DNA from: J014 sp964486055 | GTDB lineage: Bacteria; Acidobacteriota; Blastocatellia; Pyrinomonadales; Pyrinomonadaceae | Assembly (NCBI GenBank): GCA_964486055.1 | Contig: CAZALE010000006.1 | Coordinates: 124,001 to 188,000 of the forward strand | DNA length: 64,000 nt | Direction: 5' to 3' | Part shown: piece by piece, positions 26,563-35,528 of the stretch | Position numbering within the stretch: the first letter of the stretch is position 1 | How the letters are laid out: each line of letters starts with the position of its first letter | Position numbers and translations under genes: made by a program | The notes under the pieces: model-generated | Told to the model about the DNA's origin: nothing | Databases searched by the model: none | What the model saw: the letters and a program-made list of their open reading frames with translations, nothing else

Positions 26563-26644
26563 AAATATTTGCTGAAGCCTATGTTGTGGCACTTTGCCAA
26601 AAAACACGTACCTCAAAGATGAGCTCAGTCTCAATGTAAATTTT

Positions 26645-26653
26645 TGATAAAAT
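26645..26653 (+). promoter_or_regulatory. Extended -10 of the B12-binding subunit gene
   Basis: TGA-TAAAAT (26645-26653) ends 7 nt before the ATG at 26661, placing the start of transcription at or next to the start codon. There is no Shine-Dalgarno sequence between them. A leaderless mRNA is predicted. Confidence 0.6.
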
Positions 26654-26660
26654 TTGAATT

Positions 26661-27086
26661 ATGAGTGAGAAGAAGATCAGAGTTTTAATCGCTAAGCCAG
26701 GTTTAGATGGGCATGATAGAGGTGCAAAAGTAATTGCCAGAGCCTTGCGTGATGCTGGAATGGAAGTTATTTATACAGGATTGAGACAGACGCCTGAAAT
26801 GATCGCATCGGCTGCATTACAGGAAGACGTAGATGCAGTGGGTATCTCAATTCTCTCAGGAGCGCACAATACGCTTTGTCCGAAGATTGTTGAGTTAATC
26901 AGGCAAAATGGCATGCACGACTGTCTAATCTTCGTTGGAGGCATAATCCCCCAAGAGGATATCCCATTTTTGAAGTCAAAGGGAGTTGACGAGGTCTTTT
27001 TGCCTGGAACCTCCACTGAAGAAGTGATAAAAGTTTTACGTGAAAGAGTAGGAAGCAGATCGCAAAAACCAGAGCAAACCGGTTAA
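26661..27086 (+). CDS. Methylmalonyl-CoA mutase-type cobalamin-binding subunit
   Basis: 141 aa stand-alone B12-binding domain. KPGLDGHDRGAKVIARALRDAGMEVIYTGL carries the DxHxxG motif whose His is the lower cobalt ligand; SILSGAHNTLCPKIVELI and FVGGIIPQEDI complete the fold. It matches the small subunit of split acyl-CoA mutases (methylmalonyl-CoA or isobutyryl/hydroxyisobutyryl-CoA mutase), whose catalytic subunit is not in this window. It would act in propionate or branched-chain metabolism. It is followed after 2 bp by the P450 gene. Confidence 0.9.
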   Translation: MSEKKIRVLIAKPGLDGHDRGAKVIARALRDAGMEVIYTGLRQTPEMIASAALQEDVDAVGISILSGAHNTLCPKIVELIRQNGMHDCLIFVGGIIPQEDIPFLKSKGVDEVFLPGTSTEEVIKVLRERVGSRSQKPEQTG

Positions 27087-27088
27087 AT

Positions 27089-28423
27089 ATGCTCTCTGAA
27101 AGATCTATTCAAGTTTTTCAAGCAAACGCCGGATTCTTGGGGAGAAAATTTCGTAACGATCCACTAAGATTCCTAACACAAATCTCCGAAAATAGTGACA
27201 TCGCAGCCTTTAAAATAGGACCTCAACAAGTTTTTTTTCTCAATAATCCCGAATTCGTACGCGATATTTTAGTTCTAAATGCCCATAAATTTGTGAAGGG
27301 AAGAGCCTTACAAAGGGCGAGAAAGATTTTAAATCAGGGACTTTTGACGAGTGAAGGGGAGTTCCATTTGAAACAAAGGCGAATGATTCAGCCGGCTTTT
27401 CATAAGCAAAGAATAGCAGAATACTCGAAGGTAATGACTCAATATGCTTTACAATGGGCAGAGAAGCGTTTTGATGGAGAAATTCTCGATATTGATAAAG
27501 AGATGAACCGATTAACGCTGAAAGTCGTTGCAAAAACTTTGTTTGATGCAAATGTTGATGACGAGGCAGACGAGGTTGGTAAGGCTTTGACGGCTCTGAT
27601 CGAGATGTTTCAATATCTTTTGCTGCCGTTTTCTGAATATCTTGAAAAACTCCCGTTACCTCAGACTAAAAAATTAAATAATGCACGGAAAACTCTGGAT
27701 AAAGTTATTTACAGGATTATAAAGCAGAGGCGGGCTTCCGGTGAAGATAAAGGCGATTTACTTTCAATGTTATTGATGGCGCAGGATGAATTAGATTCAA
27801 CTAAAATGAGTGATGAACAAGTTCGGGATGAGGCTCTTACTTTGTTTCTAGCTGGCCATGAAACCACAGCTAATGCATTAACCTTCACTTGGTATCTACT
27901 TTCAGAGAATCAGGAAAAAGAGCAAAAGTTACATCAAGAATTAAAGACGGTATTAGAGAATAAACCACCAAGGTTTGAGGATTATCAAAACTTAAAATAT
28001 ACTGAAGCAGTTTTTGCCGAATCGATGAGACTTTTCCCACCAGCCTGGGCGATCGGTAGATTAGCAGTAGAAGATCACGAGATCGCGGGATGTAAGATTC
28101 CAAAAGGCTCGCTTGTCTTGGTTTCGATGTTTGTAATGCATAGAGACAAGCGTTATTGGGCTGATCCAGAGAAATTCATCCCAGAAAGGTGGGAGACTGT
28201 CTCAATTCGTGATGCTTCATCAAAATTTATTTATTTTCCCTTTGGTGGCGGAGTTAGACGTTGCATTGGTGAGCATTTTGCATGGGTTGAAGGAGTGATG
28301 ATGCTCGCTACAATCGCCCAAAAATGTAGGTTCAGGGTATTACCCTCGCAGAAGTTTGCGCTAAATCCACTTATAACCTTACGCCCTAAATTCGGCTTGA
28401 AAATGAGGGCAGAGTTATTGTGA
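27089..28423 (+). CDS. Cytochrome P450
   Basis: 444 aa, soluble, no membrane anchor. I-helix oxygen-activation motif LAGHETTANALTFTWYLL, K-helix ExxR in EAVFAESMRLFPP, and the heme loop FPFGGGVRRCIGEHFA with thiolate C392. The pattern resembles the CYP102/CYP197-like bacterial group using fatty-acid or terpenoid substrates, but the substrate cannot be assigned. The gap to the B12 subunit gene is 2 bp, and the stop overlaps the next start as GTGA, so it sits inside a three-gene unit. No ferredoxin or reductase is adjacent. Confidence 0.92.
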   Translation: MLSERSIQVFQANAGFLGRKFRNDPLRFLTQISENSDIAAFKIGPQQVFFLNNPEFVRDILVLNAHKFVKGRALQRARKILNQGLLTSEGEFHLKQRRMIQPAFHKQRIAEYSKVMTQYALQWAEKRFDGEILDIDKEMNRLTLKVVAKTLFDANVDDEADEVGKALTALIEMFQYLLLPFSEYLEKLPLPQTKKLNNARKTLDKVIYRIIKQRRASGEDKGDLLSMLLMAQDELDSTKMSDEQVRDEALTLFLAGHETTANALTFTWYLLSENQEKEQKLHQELKTVLENKPPRFEDYQNLKYTEAVFAESMRLFPPAWAIGRLAVEDHEIAGCKIPKGSLVLVSMFVMHRDKRYWADPEKFIPERWETVSIRDASSKFIYFPFGGGVRRCIGEHFAWVEGVMMLATIAQKCRFRVLPSQKFALNPLITLRPKFGLKMRAELL

Positions 28424-29232
28424 GAAGAATTTTTATAGCCTGTCAAGGTTGGAACTATAAAGACTGGATAACAATTCATGAACCCGTATTTTACCCTCGT
28501 GGAACACAAATCGATCAAATGCTCAGCATTTATTCCGAAGTCTTTGATGCTGTTGAGGTAGACTCGACCTTTTACGCAATACCAAACAAATCTGTCGTAG
28601 AGAGTTGGTATCGCAAAACACCAGAGTGGTTTAGGTTTGCTTTAAAAATGCCAAGAGAGATATCTCATGAGAAATTTCTAAGTAAGGAATCATTCAAGAC
28701 TCTAGAGGCATTCATAGATGCCGCCTGTGTCTTGCAAGACAAGTTAATGGCGATTTTAATACAGTTGCCGTCGTATTTTGAAGCCAATCGCACAAATGCA
28801 CTGAATTTCAGAAATTTTCTACGACAATTGCCAAAGCACTTAAATTTTGCTGTTGAATTTAGGCAAGATAAATGGCTGATTGATTGGACCTTTAATGAAT
28901 TAAATCGTAACAATGTATCTCTTTGTTTAGTGGAAGGCGAGTGGATAAGCCGTGAAAAAATGTTTCAGGCAATCGAGCATATTAAAAATGATTTTTGTTA
29001 TGTAAGGTTCATGGGAAAAAGAGATATAACCACCTTTGATCGAATAGTGCGCCCGCAGGATGAGAATTTAATCATCTGGAAGGAAGCCTTAGAGCTTTCA
29101 TCTGCTGAGACTCTGCTGATCTCATTTAGCAATTTTTACGAGGGGTTTGCCCCGGAAAGTGCAAATAAAATGCGAAAACTTTTCGGATTAGAGCCTAGAA
29201 TGCCAGTTGATAGACAAGCTTCGCTTTTTTAG
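28420..29232 (+). CDS. DUF72 family protein
   Basis: 270 aa, GTG start overlapping the P450 stop by 4 nt. Begins RRIFIACQGWNYKDW and contains AVEVDSTFYAIPN, typical of the DUF72/YecE family, which has a TIM-barrel fold. LNFAVEFRQDKWL and CYVRFMGKR are also family blocks. The biochemical role of the family is not established. Confidence 0.85.
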   Translation: MRRIFIACQGWNYKDWITIHEPVFYPRGTQIDQMLSIYSEVFDAVEVDSTFYAIPNKSVVESWYRKTPEWFRFALKMPREISHEKFLSKESFKTLEAFIDAACVLQDKLMAILIQLPSYFEANRTNALNFRNFLRQLPKHLNFAVEFRQDKWLIDWTFNELNRNNVSLCLVEGEWISREKMFQAIEHIKNDFCYVRFMGKRDITTFDRIVRPQDENLIIWKEALELSSAETLLISFSNFYEGFAPESANKMRKLFGLEPRMPVDRQASLF

Positions 29233-29285
29233 TCTTAGAAATTAAAATTTTTAAGAGCTGCGTTTGAGAACAGTTCAAGATAAAC

Positions 29286-30038
29286 ATGGATACGCTCTCA
29301 TACACGTTCTTGATATTGCTTTTCTTTGTAACCAGCATGATTGGAGTTGTTACTGGCAGCAACTCCCTTATAACAGTACCAGTTATGTTTCAATTCGGCA
29401 TTGACCCAAAGGTTGCGGTTGCTACAAACATGTTCGGATTGACCTTTATGAGCATTGGAGCTAGTATCCCATTTCTTCAGAAAAAAATGATAGATTCAAG
29501 AAAAGCCAGTCCATTAATTGCAATTACTGTTGTTGCCTCCTTAATTGGTGCCATTTTAGTCATTCTACTTAAACCACAGAATATAAAACTGATAGTTTCA
29601 ATTGCGATGATCTCAGTTTCATTATTTATACTTTTGAGAAAAAATGACACTAACAACACAGCAACGTTATCTCGCAGCAACCTTGGACTCTTGACTTTAA
29701 TTATAACGTTTGTGCTTGGTGTTTATGGCGGGCTTTATAGCGGTGGTTATACCACAATGTTGACTGCTGCATATGTTGCATTTTCGAAGATGAGTTTTTC
29801 TGAAGCAGTGGCGCTCACAAAATTAATAAACGTTTTTTCGTCTTTAATAGCAACGGTTATATTCATGTGGGAAGGACTGGTGGATTATAGGTTAGGGTTA
29901 TCCCTTGCTATCACTATGTTTATTGCAGCCTATATCGGCGCTTTTGTCGTAACAAAGCTCAGCGAGCTGCTGCTAAGACGCATTTTTATCTCAGCTGTTC
30001 TTTTATTGGCAATTAAAACCTTGTTTGATTTGATCTAA
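29286..30038 (+). CDS. TauE/SafE-family membrane permease
   Basis: 250 aa with about eight membrane helices in two similar halves. The first half has the GVVTGSNSLITVPVMFQFGIDPKVAVATNMFGLT region and the second GVYGGLYSGGYTTMLTAAYVAFSKMSFSEAVALTKLINVFSSL, the repeated motif of the sulfite/organosulfonate exporter family (COG0730). The substrate may be sulfite, sulfoacetate or another small anion. It stands 53 bp after DUF72 on the same strand. Confidence 0.85.
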   Translation: MDTLSYTFLILLFFVTSMIGVVTGSNSLITVPVMFQFGIDPKVAVATNMFGLTFMSIGASIPFLQKKMIDSRKASPLIAITVVASLIGAILVILLKPQNIKLIVSIAMISVSLFILLRKNDTNNTATLSRSNLGLLTLIITFVLGVYGGLYSGGYTTMLTAAYVAFSKMSFSEAVALTKLINVFSSLIATVIFMWEGLVDYRLGLSLAITMFIAAYIGAFVVTKLSELLLRRIFISAVLLLAIKTLFDLI

Positions 30039-30229
30039 ATCGGATGACTTAATTTGAGAGTGCTCTCTGTTCGCTCTTAATACGAAAATAAAGGTTTATC
30101 CATAAAATCAGGAATTTTGAAAGTGAACAGCATCCTCAAAAATTACTTCATAGAGGTTATTCTGCGTATTTTAGCAGGAAAAACACGCATCTAACACCAG
30201 TTATATTTTCCGGTTTTTGGTTTTCAGCA
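30039..30229. other. Short convergent intergenic region
   Basis: Lies between the TauE-like gene and the TPR gene, which converge. Small hairpins such as GAGAGTGCTCTC are present, but no clear terminator with a U run was seen. Confidence 0.3.
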
Positions 30230-31618
30230 CTATCTTTTATTTATTACCTCCAAGAGTCGCGCAGCTAGGTTCTGATCTATGTTCAGCAATGCTTCATATT
30301 GTTCACGGGCCAGCTGTTTATTACCGGAGATCAGGTATGCATAACCGAGATTGTAACGGGCTTTTGCGAAGTTTGGAGCGATCTCTAGAGACTTTTTGTA
30401 CGCCTCTATCGCTTTAGATCTTTCATTTACTGCAAGATATGCATTCCCGAGCAAATAAAAACCGTCAGAATAATTCGGATTACTTTTTGTAAAATCCACA
30501 AGACCAAGTACTGCTTTTTTGTAAAAAGAGTCCGCTTGTTCTCTATTACCCAAAAAATCATGGGCACGAGCTAGATAAAAGAACGTCTCCCCATCATCCG
30601 GCTTTATTTTCAGAGCGTTATTGCATGCTTCAATCGCTTTATTGAACTGTTTTAAATCATTGTAAGCTCGGCATAGGTTTGTATAACCCATATGCTCATT
30701 CGGAAGCATTTGAATAGCTCTCTGAGCAGCTGCTACAGCATCCTCGTGTCTATCAGCTAGACTATATATCCAGCTTAAATTCACGTAGAAATTACCATCA
30801 TCGGGATATATAGCAACTCCACGCTTTAAAATATCGATACTGTCATTAAATCGATTAAGAAGTCTATAAACTTCTGATAGATTGAAATAAACCCCTTTCC
30901 CTATATCGTTCTTTTCTTGAATTGCTTCCTTATAAGCTTCGGCAGCCTCTGCATATTTACGTAAGAGCTGCGCAGTTTGTCCTATGTAGACCCAAGACTC
31001 AGCCCTATATTTGGTACCACGTTTAAGGGCTTCCATAGCAGCCTCACGTTGAGAGGCATAATCACCGAGCTGATTATGACAGACAGCAATGAAAAAATGC
31101 ACATCCGGATTTTGATTGTCCAGCTCAGCTGCTTTCTTGTAATATTGCAACGCATTGCGAAAATCTTGTTTAGCTCTGTAAATATCACCTAATGCCAAAT
31201 TAAAATAAGCATTTGAAGGCTGGATTTGAAGAGCTGACTGAAGATCTTTTATGGCAAGATCATAATCTTTACGCCAAAAATAGGCTTGCCATCGAATAGT
31301 ATAAACATCAAGTGGGCGATAACCTTGTTCTAAAGCAGTTGATAAATCTATGATCGCTTGATCTAATTCTCCGAGGTTGTAGTGACAATATCCTTTTGAG
31401 AAATACGCGTAGGGATTTGTCGGTAGAGTAGCGATAGCCTCGGAGTATTTCCTTATTGCATCCCTGTAATTCTTCTGACGAAAAAAGTTATCGCCTTCAA
31501 TAACCAATCTTTTAGATTTTTCTATTCTCCTTCTCTCTTGTTTTGATTGAGTTAGAACCGAATCAGCAAAAAATGACGTGAATAGAACGCTAATCAGTAG
31601 TAAATTTAATATTCTCAT
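30230..31618 (-). CDS. Secreted multi-TPR protein
   Basis: About 462 aa from ATG 31618, chosen because it starts at the signal peptide MRILNLLLISVLFTSFFADSVLTQ and has GAGAGG about 10 nt upstream. An ATG six codons earlier (31636) overlaps the kinase stop as ATGA and is an alternative. The mature part is about twelve TPR units, for example AYFSKGYCHYNLGELDQAII and FFYLARAHDFLGNREQADSFYKKA. Periplasmic scaffold, made from the same transcript as the kinase, so perhaps part of its signalling. Partner unknown. Confidence 0.8.
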   Translation of the reverse strand: MRILNLLLISVLFTSFFADSVLTQSKQERRRIEKSKRLVIEGDNFFRQKNYRDAIRKYSEAIATLPTNPYAYFSKGYCHYNLGELDQAIIDLSTALEQGYRPLDVYTIRWQAYFWRKDYDLAIKDLQSALQIQPSNAYFNLALGDIYRAKQDFRNALQYYKKAAELDNQNPDVHFFIAVCHNQLGDYASQREAAMEALKRGTKYRAESWVYIGQTAQLLRKYAEAAEAYKEAIQEKNDIGKGVYFNLSEVYRLLNRFNDSIDILKRGVAIYPDDGNFYVNLSWIYSLADRHEDAVAAAQRAIQMLPNEHMGYTNLCRAYNDLKQFNKAIEACNNALKIKPDDGETFFYLARAHDFLGNREQADSFYKKAVLGLVDFTKSNPNYSDGFYLLGNAYLAVNERSKAIEAYKKSLEIAPNFAKARYNLGYAYLISGNKQLAREQYEALLNIDQNLAARLLEVINKR

Positions 31619-31632
31619 AGCCGATATACCTC

Positions 31633-33768
31633 TCATTGCAAAATTTCCAACCTTTCAGGTGTTTTAGCTGGAGTAGGTTTCTTTTGTTGAGATTGGCTCT
31701 TCTTTTGCTGTTGAGTTTGACGCGTTACAGAAACGTCTGGTTGATCGCTTTTATCCGCTGAAGGTTGTTTAGAAGACCGTCTTTCTTGATTCAGGTTGTC
31801 CTTTGCAACTTGTGTTGAATCATCTGAAGGCGTCGAGTTATTTGAGTCATTGGCGAAAGAGGGTGATGTGTTAGTTAAAGTTGGTGTGTTGGCTGAGCTG
31901 ATACCTTCGTTATTTGAGTTTGTAGTAAGAGGTTGTAGTACTTCCGGCGTGCTGACAGTTTCGGGCGTAGGTTCAGGGGTAAAGTTTACAAATGGAGTCG
32001 GTGTTGAGGTTGGCTTTCCGAAGGAAAAAATTCTGTCACGAAACGCATATAGACCTACAGCGATTAAAACCACACCAAAGAGCATAATTAACAAAACAGA
32101 AAAGATTACAGCCACAGATTTTGATCTTTTACTAGTAACAACCGCTGGGCTTACTGGACTTTGTGGGATAACATTTGGCTGCTGAGTAAGTGGTGCTTGA
32201 AAAGAATCAGGTTGCTTGGGTAATTGCTCAACTATGTACGACTGAGTTGTAAATGGTTGAGCTGGAACCTCTTCATTACTAACTTGATCAGGAAGATTCC
32301 CAATCTCTGATTCAATTCCCGCTTTACTTTCGAAAGCTGAGGTCTGCGGGATTGATGGCTGATTAGATTGGATTTCTTCGCTGCTGAACTTGTTGGTAAT
32401 TTCATCATCAAGTTGATGTTTATGTCCTATATCTTCATCAAAATCCACGGTTTGCAGGGTTTTATTTTTTTGAGAAAGGGCTTCATGTGAAAGGGAAACC
32501 TTATCTTCTAATTCATCAGTTTTTATTAATGGAACAGTAAGTTCTGCTGCTTTCTCATTCGGTGACGTAGGTTCTTGCGGAATTATCTGAGGAAAAATTT
32601 CCTCGGGCGAAATGGTCTTTCTTCTTTGTGGTGAAGAGGTTGATTCTTGTAGTGTCTTTTGTGAGGAATCTCCGGTACTCTCTAGTACTAAGGTTTTCTC
32701 AGCTATGGATTGATCATTTAAAACTAGAGTTTTCTCATCTGCTGGTGTACTGGTAAGAGAAGGAGTTTTCTCGTCATTTTTCGATTCATTCAATATCAAG
32801 GTTTTTTCATCTTGAGGCTCATTATGAGCTGTCTGGCTCTCGGGTTGTTTGAAAGATTCTTCATAAGATGGGATTGCTTGTACTTCTGTACGCTGGGAAG
32901 TATCTAAGCGCTGATTTTTCACTCTAAAATATGCCTCCCGTAAGGCTCGTTGCATTTCTTTAGCGGAGCCATAGCGGAGGTTGGCTGCAAGACTTAAGCC
33001 ACGCATTACGACTTCAGATATTTCTATAGGAATTTCAGGATTCAAATGATTTACGGATTTTATTGGATCAGGCAGATTGTTCAAAAGATGATTTGCTCGT
33101 GTTAGAGAATCGATTGGTGGTTGAGCTGTCAATAAGAAATATAACGTTGCTGATAGCGAGTAGATATCACTTCGTTCTGAGGCCGCTGAGCCGCGTAGCT
33201 GTTCTATTGAGGCGTAATTTATGTCTTGAGAGGCTTGAGGGCTTGAAACTATCTTTGGTGAGTATTCCTCAATGAATTTCGCCAAGCCAAAATCCAGTAG
33301 CATCACATTGTTGTCTGGAGTTAGTTTGAGATTTCGAGGCTTTATGTCCTTATGAATAAGTGGCGGTTGTTGTGAATGAAATAGATTCAGGAGCTCGAGT
33401 AACTGATCCGCCCAAAATAAAACCCATTCTAAATGGAATGGACGACCAGAATTATTAACTATTTTCCCTAGATCATCACCCGAAATGTACTCCATCGCCA
33501 AAAACTTAAATCCATCTTGCTCGAAATATCCGGTTACTTTCGGAAGACTGGGATGTTTTAAGTTTAAAAGTAAGATGGCCTCTCGGTCAGTCAACTGAGC
33601 TAATTGAGGATTTGTTTTAACGTGAACACGCTTAAGCGTAATTTTCTCGCCTAGGTGTTGGTCTATCGCCAAGTAGGTTTCGCTGAATCTTCCTTTACCA
33701 ATGACTTGAACGATTAAATAGCGATCTTGTAGGACTGTGTTGCGTTCTAAAACTTTTGAATCTGTCAT
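31633..33768 (-). CDS. Transmembrane Ser/Thr protein kinase with a tandem EKTLxL repeat
   Basis: 711 aa. Hanks-type kinase domain at about 16-285: GKGRFSETY glycine loop, ATP Lys in ITLKRV (K46), catalytic HKDIKPRN (D141) and DFGLAKF. A juxtamembrane region of about 265 residues holds a 12-residue tandem repeat with EKTLIL, EKTPSL, EKTLVL and EKTLVL at 321, 333, 345 and 357. One transmembrane helix (about 551-576) follows. The periplasmic tail is Pro/Ser/Thr/Gln rich and has no PASTA domain. The repeated T-x-x-L fits the phosphothreonine motif read by FHA domains. Followed by a TPR gene overlapping by ATGA. Confidence 0.92.
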   Translation of the reverse strand: MTDSKVLERNTVLQDRYLIVQVIGKGRFSETYLAIDQHLGEKITLKRVHVKTNPQLAQLTDREAILLLNLKHPSLPKVTGYFEQDGFKFLAMEYISGDDLGKIVNNSGRPFHLEWVLFWADQLLELLNLFHSQQPPLIHKDIKPRNLKLTPDNNVMLLDFGLAKFIEEYSPKIVSSPQASQDINYASIEQLRGSAASERSDIYSLSATLYFLLTAQPPIDSLTRANHLLNNLPDPIKSVNHLNPEIPIEISEVVMRGLSLAANLRYGSAKEMQRALREAYFRVKNQRLDTSQRTEVQAIPSYEESFKQPESQTAHNEPQDEKTLILNESKNDEKTPSLTSTPADEKTLVLNDQSIAEKTLVLESTGDSSQKTLQESTSSPQRRKTISPEEIFPQIIPQEPTSPNEKAAELTVPLIKTDELEDKVSLSHEALSQKNKTLQTVDFDEDIGHKHQLDDEITNKFSSEEIQSNQPSIPQTSAFESKAGIESEIGNLPDQVSNEEVPAQPFTTQSYIVEQLPKQPDSFQAPLTQQPNVIPQSPVSPAVVTSKRSKSVAVIFSVLLIMLFGVVLIAVGLYAFRDRIFSFGKPTSTPTPFVNFTPEPTPETVSTPEVLQPLTTNSNNEGISSANTPTLTNTSPSFANDSNNSTPSDDSTQVAKDNLNQERRSSKQPSADKSDQPDVSVTRQTQQQKKSQSQQKKPTPAKTPERLEILQ

Positions 33769-33792
33769 AACTCAACTCCGTATTAGTTATCT

Positions 33793-34326
33793 TCAGGGAT
33801 TTATCAAGAGGTTCTCTTTTGGAAGAATGGCCGGCTGTCCAATGTGCTGCCAACATCTGCCCCCACCTTTGACTCGCCTTCTACAATATGTGCCCTTTTG
33901 TGTCATAGCACCGCAGAAGTATATCTTCTCTGTTTCTGCACCAGTTTTGATATTTTTTCTCCCTGCTTTTTCAAGCCCATCAATGGAATTAACAATGTTT
34001 GTTGAACTTTCAGGCAAATAGTTTGCTTGTTTTGCATTTAAATCCTCGATTCTTTTCTCCTTGAAAATAGCCTGAGACTTATTGTTATTTTCAGAAACCA
34101 AAACAAAGCTTTTCGGTTTTTCAGTATCTTTTTTATTCAATAAGAGGCTTCCCACTCCGAACAAGCCGAATAGGAAAAGCAATATGGCGATAAATCTCCA
34201 GAAGAGTTCATCCGATTTCTTATCAATTTCACAGGATTCGCAAAAACGGCGGCTAGTCCAAATCCTCCACTCTTTCCTAAAGATCCTCTCGCCACACTCA
34301 CAACAAAATTTCGGCTTATAAAGCAT
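33793..34326 (-). CDS. Membrane protein with N-terminal zinc ribbon and C-terminal Cys/His motif
   Basis: 177 aa. The N-terminus FCCECGERIF...RRFCESCE has two CxxC pairs (zinc ribbon). A membrane helix lies at about 45-67 (FWRFIAILLFLFGLFGVGSLLL). The C-terminus YFCGAMTQKGTYCRRRV...GRCWQH has the C-x-x-x-T-x-x-G-x-x-C ... C-W-x-H arrangement I associate with DUF5763-type motifs. It lies 24 bp before the kinase gene on the same strand, so it may belong to the same unit. Function unknown. Confidence 0.65.
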   Translation of the reverse strand: MLYKPKFCCECGERIFRKEWRIWTSRRFCESCEIDKKSDELFWRFIAILLFLFGLFGVGSLLLNKKDTEKPKSFVLVSENNNKSQAIFKEKRIEDLNAKQANYLPESSTNIVNSIDGLEKAGRKNIKTGAETEKIYFCGAMTQKGTYCRRRVKGGGRCWQHIGQPAILPKENLLINP

Positions 34327-34422
34327 TTCTTCAAACCATTATGACTAACGGCTCATCTGAAAATTTCCGACAAAATTATACACCAAAGGTAGTTGATTTG
34401 ATAACATCTTTACTTGGAATTT

Positions 34423-35406
34423 ATGATTCTTGTGCGAGTCCTCTTAGGGTTTCTAATATTTTCTTCGTTTTTCAGAGTTGCCCTTGGGCAAGATGATAAC
34501 GTGATAACAATCAAGACTGCAATCGTTAGGTTGAATGTTGGTGTTGTTGATCGTACGGGTAGACCTGTATTGAATCTTAAAAGAGAGGATTTTTCCGTTT
34601 ATGAAGATGGTGTACGGCAATCAATCCTGAAATTCGAGCCTAGTGAGACCCCATTTTCCGTCGTGCTTCTCTTAGACATGTCTGGTTCCACAATAAGTTT
34701 TAGGCAGACGATTAAAACTGCTGCGATGCGTTTTATCGAAGCACTGTCGCCTCATGATAGAGTAGCCGTGGTCGAGTTTTACGATAAAATCAATCTCAGA
34801 AACGATTTCACAACAGATCGTAAGATAATCATCAATTCAATAAATGTCTCAAATGGACGTGGTAAGACGCAGTTATATAAGGCACTAGATTTCGCATTAG
34901 ATAAGCTAGAGAAAGAAAATAGCTCGCGAAAAGCAATAATTGTCTTGACCGACGGAGTGGATACAGATTTAAGGGATAAAGATAGACAATTATTTGCCAA
35001 ACTTGGGACAGAAAATATATCTATTGATATACAAAAGGATGAGACACTAAATCGAGTTTTGCTCAAGGCTCAGAGACAGGGTGTTAGTATTTATCCGCTT
35101 GCTTTACCAACAGGCGATCCAGCGCTTTTGCCCGATCCAACACCGTTGCAAGTTGCGCTCTATAAAGCAGCGCGTGAGAGGCTAGAATTACTTGCTATAA
35201 ACTCTGGTGCCTCTTTGACAAAAATTAATCGTATAGAGGAGCTCGGAAGAATTTATGCTTCAGTTGCTGCTGAGATTCGTACTCTTTATACAATAGAATA
35301 TCAACCAAGTAACGATAGATTTGATGGAAAATGGCGAACGATCAAAATTGAAGTAAGTGACCCTAGCTTGATAGCTCGCACAAAACCCGGTTACTATGCA
35401 AAGTGA
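34423..35406 (+). CDS. VWFA-related Acidobacterial-type secreted protein
   Basis: 327 aa from ATG 34423, the start that gives a proper signal peptide (MILVRVLLGFLIFSSFFRVALGQ). Residues about 30-75 hold the preceding beta segment typical of the family (VRLNVGVVDRTGRPVLNLKREDFSVYEDG). The von Willebrand A domain follows with the MIDAS motif DMSGST and VVLTDGVDTD. The arrangement matches TIGR03436, a family concentrated in Acidobacteriota. Probably periplasmic or surface adhesion/scaffold; role unknown. A TGA-TAACAT extended -10 lies 16-24 nt upstream. Confidence 0.88.
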   Translation: MILVRVLLGFLIFSSFFRVALGQDDNVITIKTAIVRLNVGVVDRTGRPVLNLKREDFSVYEDGVRQSILKFEPSETPFSVVLLLDMSGSTISFRQTIKTAAMRFIEALSPHDRVAVVEFYDKINLRNDFTTDRKIIINSINVSNGRGKTQLYKALDFALDKLEKENSSRKAIIVLTDGVDTDLRDKDRQLFAKLGTENISIDIQKDETLNRVLLKAQRQGVSIYPLALPTGDPALLPDPTPLQVALYKAARERLELLAINSGASLTKINRIEELGRIYASVAAEIRTLYTIEYQPSNDRFDGKWRTIKIEVSDPSLIARTKPGYYAK

Positions 35407-35528
35407 CATTGCTTAGGCATGGGAGAATGAGCATTTGATTTCCTGATCAGAATCCTAAAGGCTGATAGAGCTGACTCGGTAATTACTCAATGTGGAGATC
35501 CGAATCTTGGAGTTTTTGTTTAACTTAA

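Noticed and set aside
31796..32185. 129-codon plus-strand frame inside the kinase gene
   Set aside because: Arises opposite the Ser/Thr/Pro/Gln-rich tail; no protein-like motif and no start signals.
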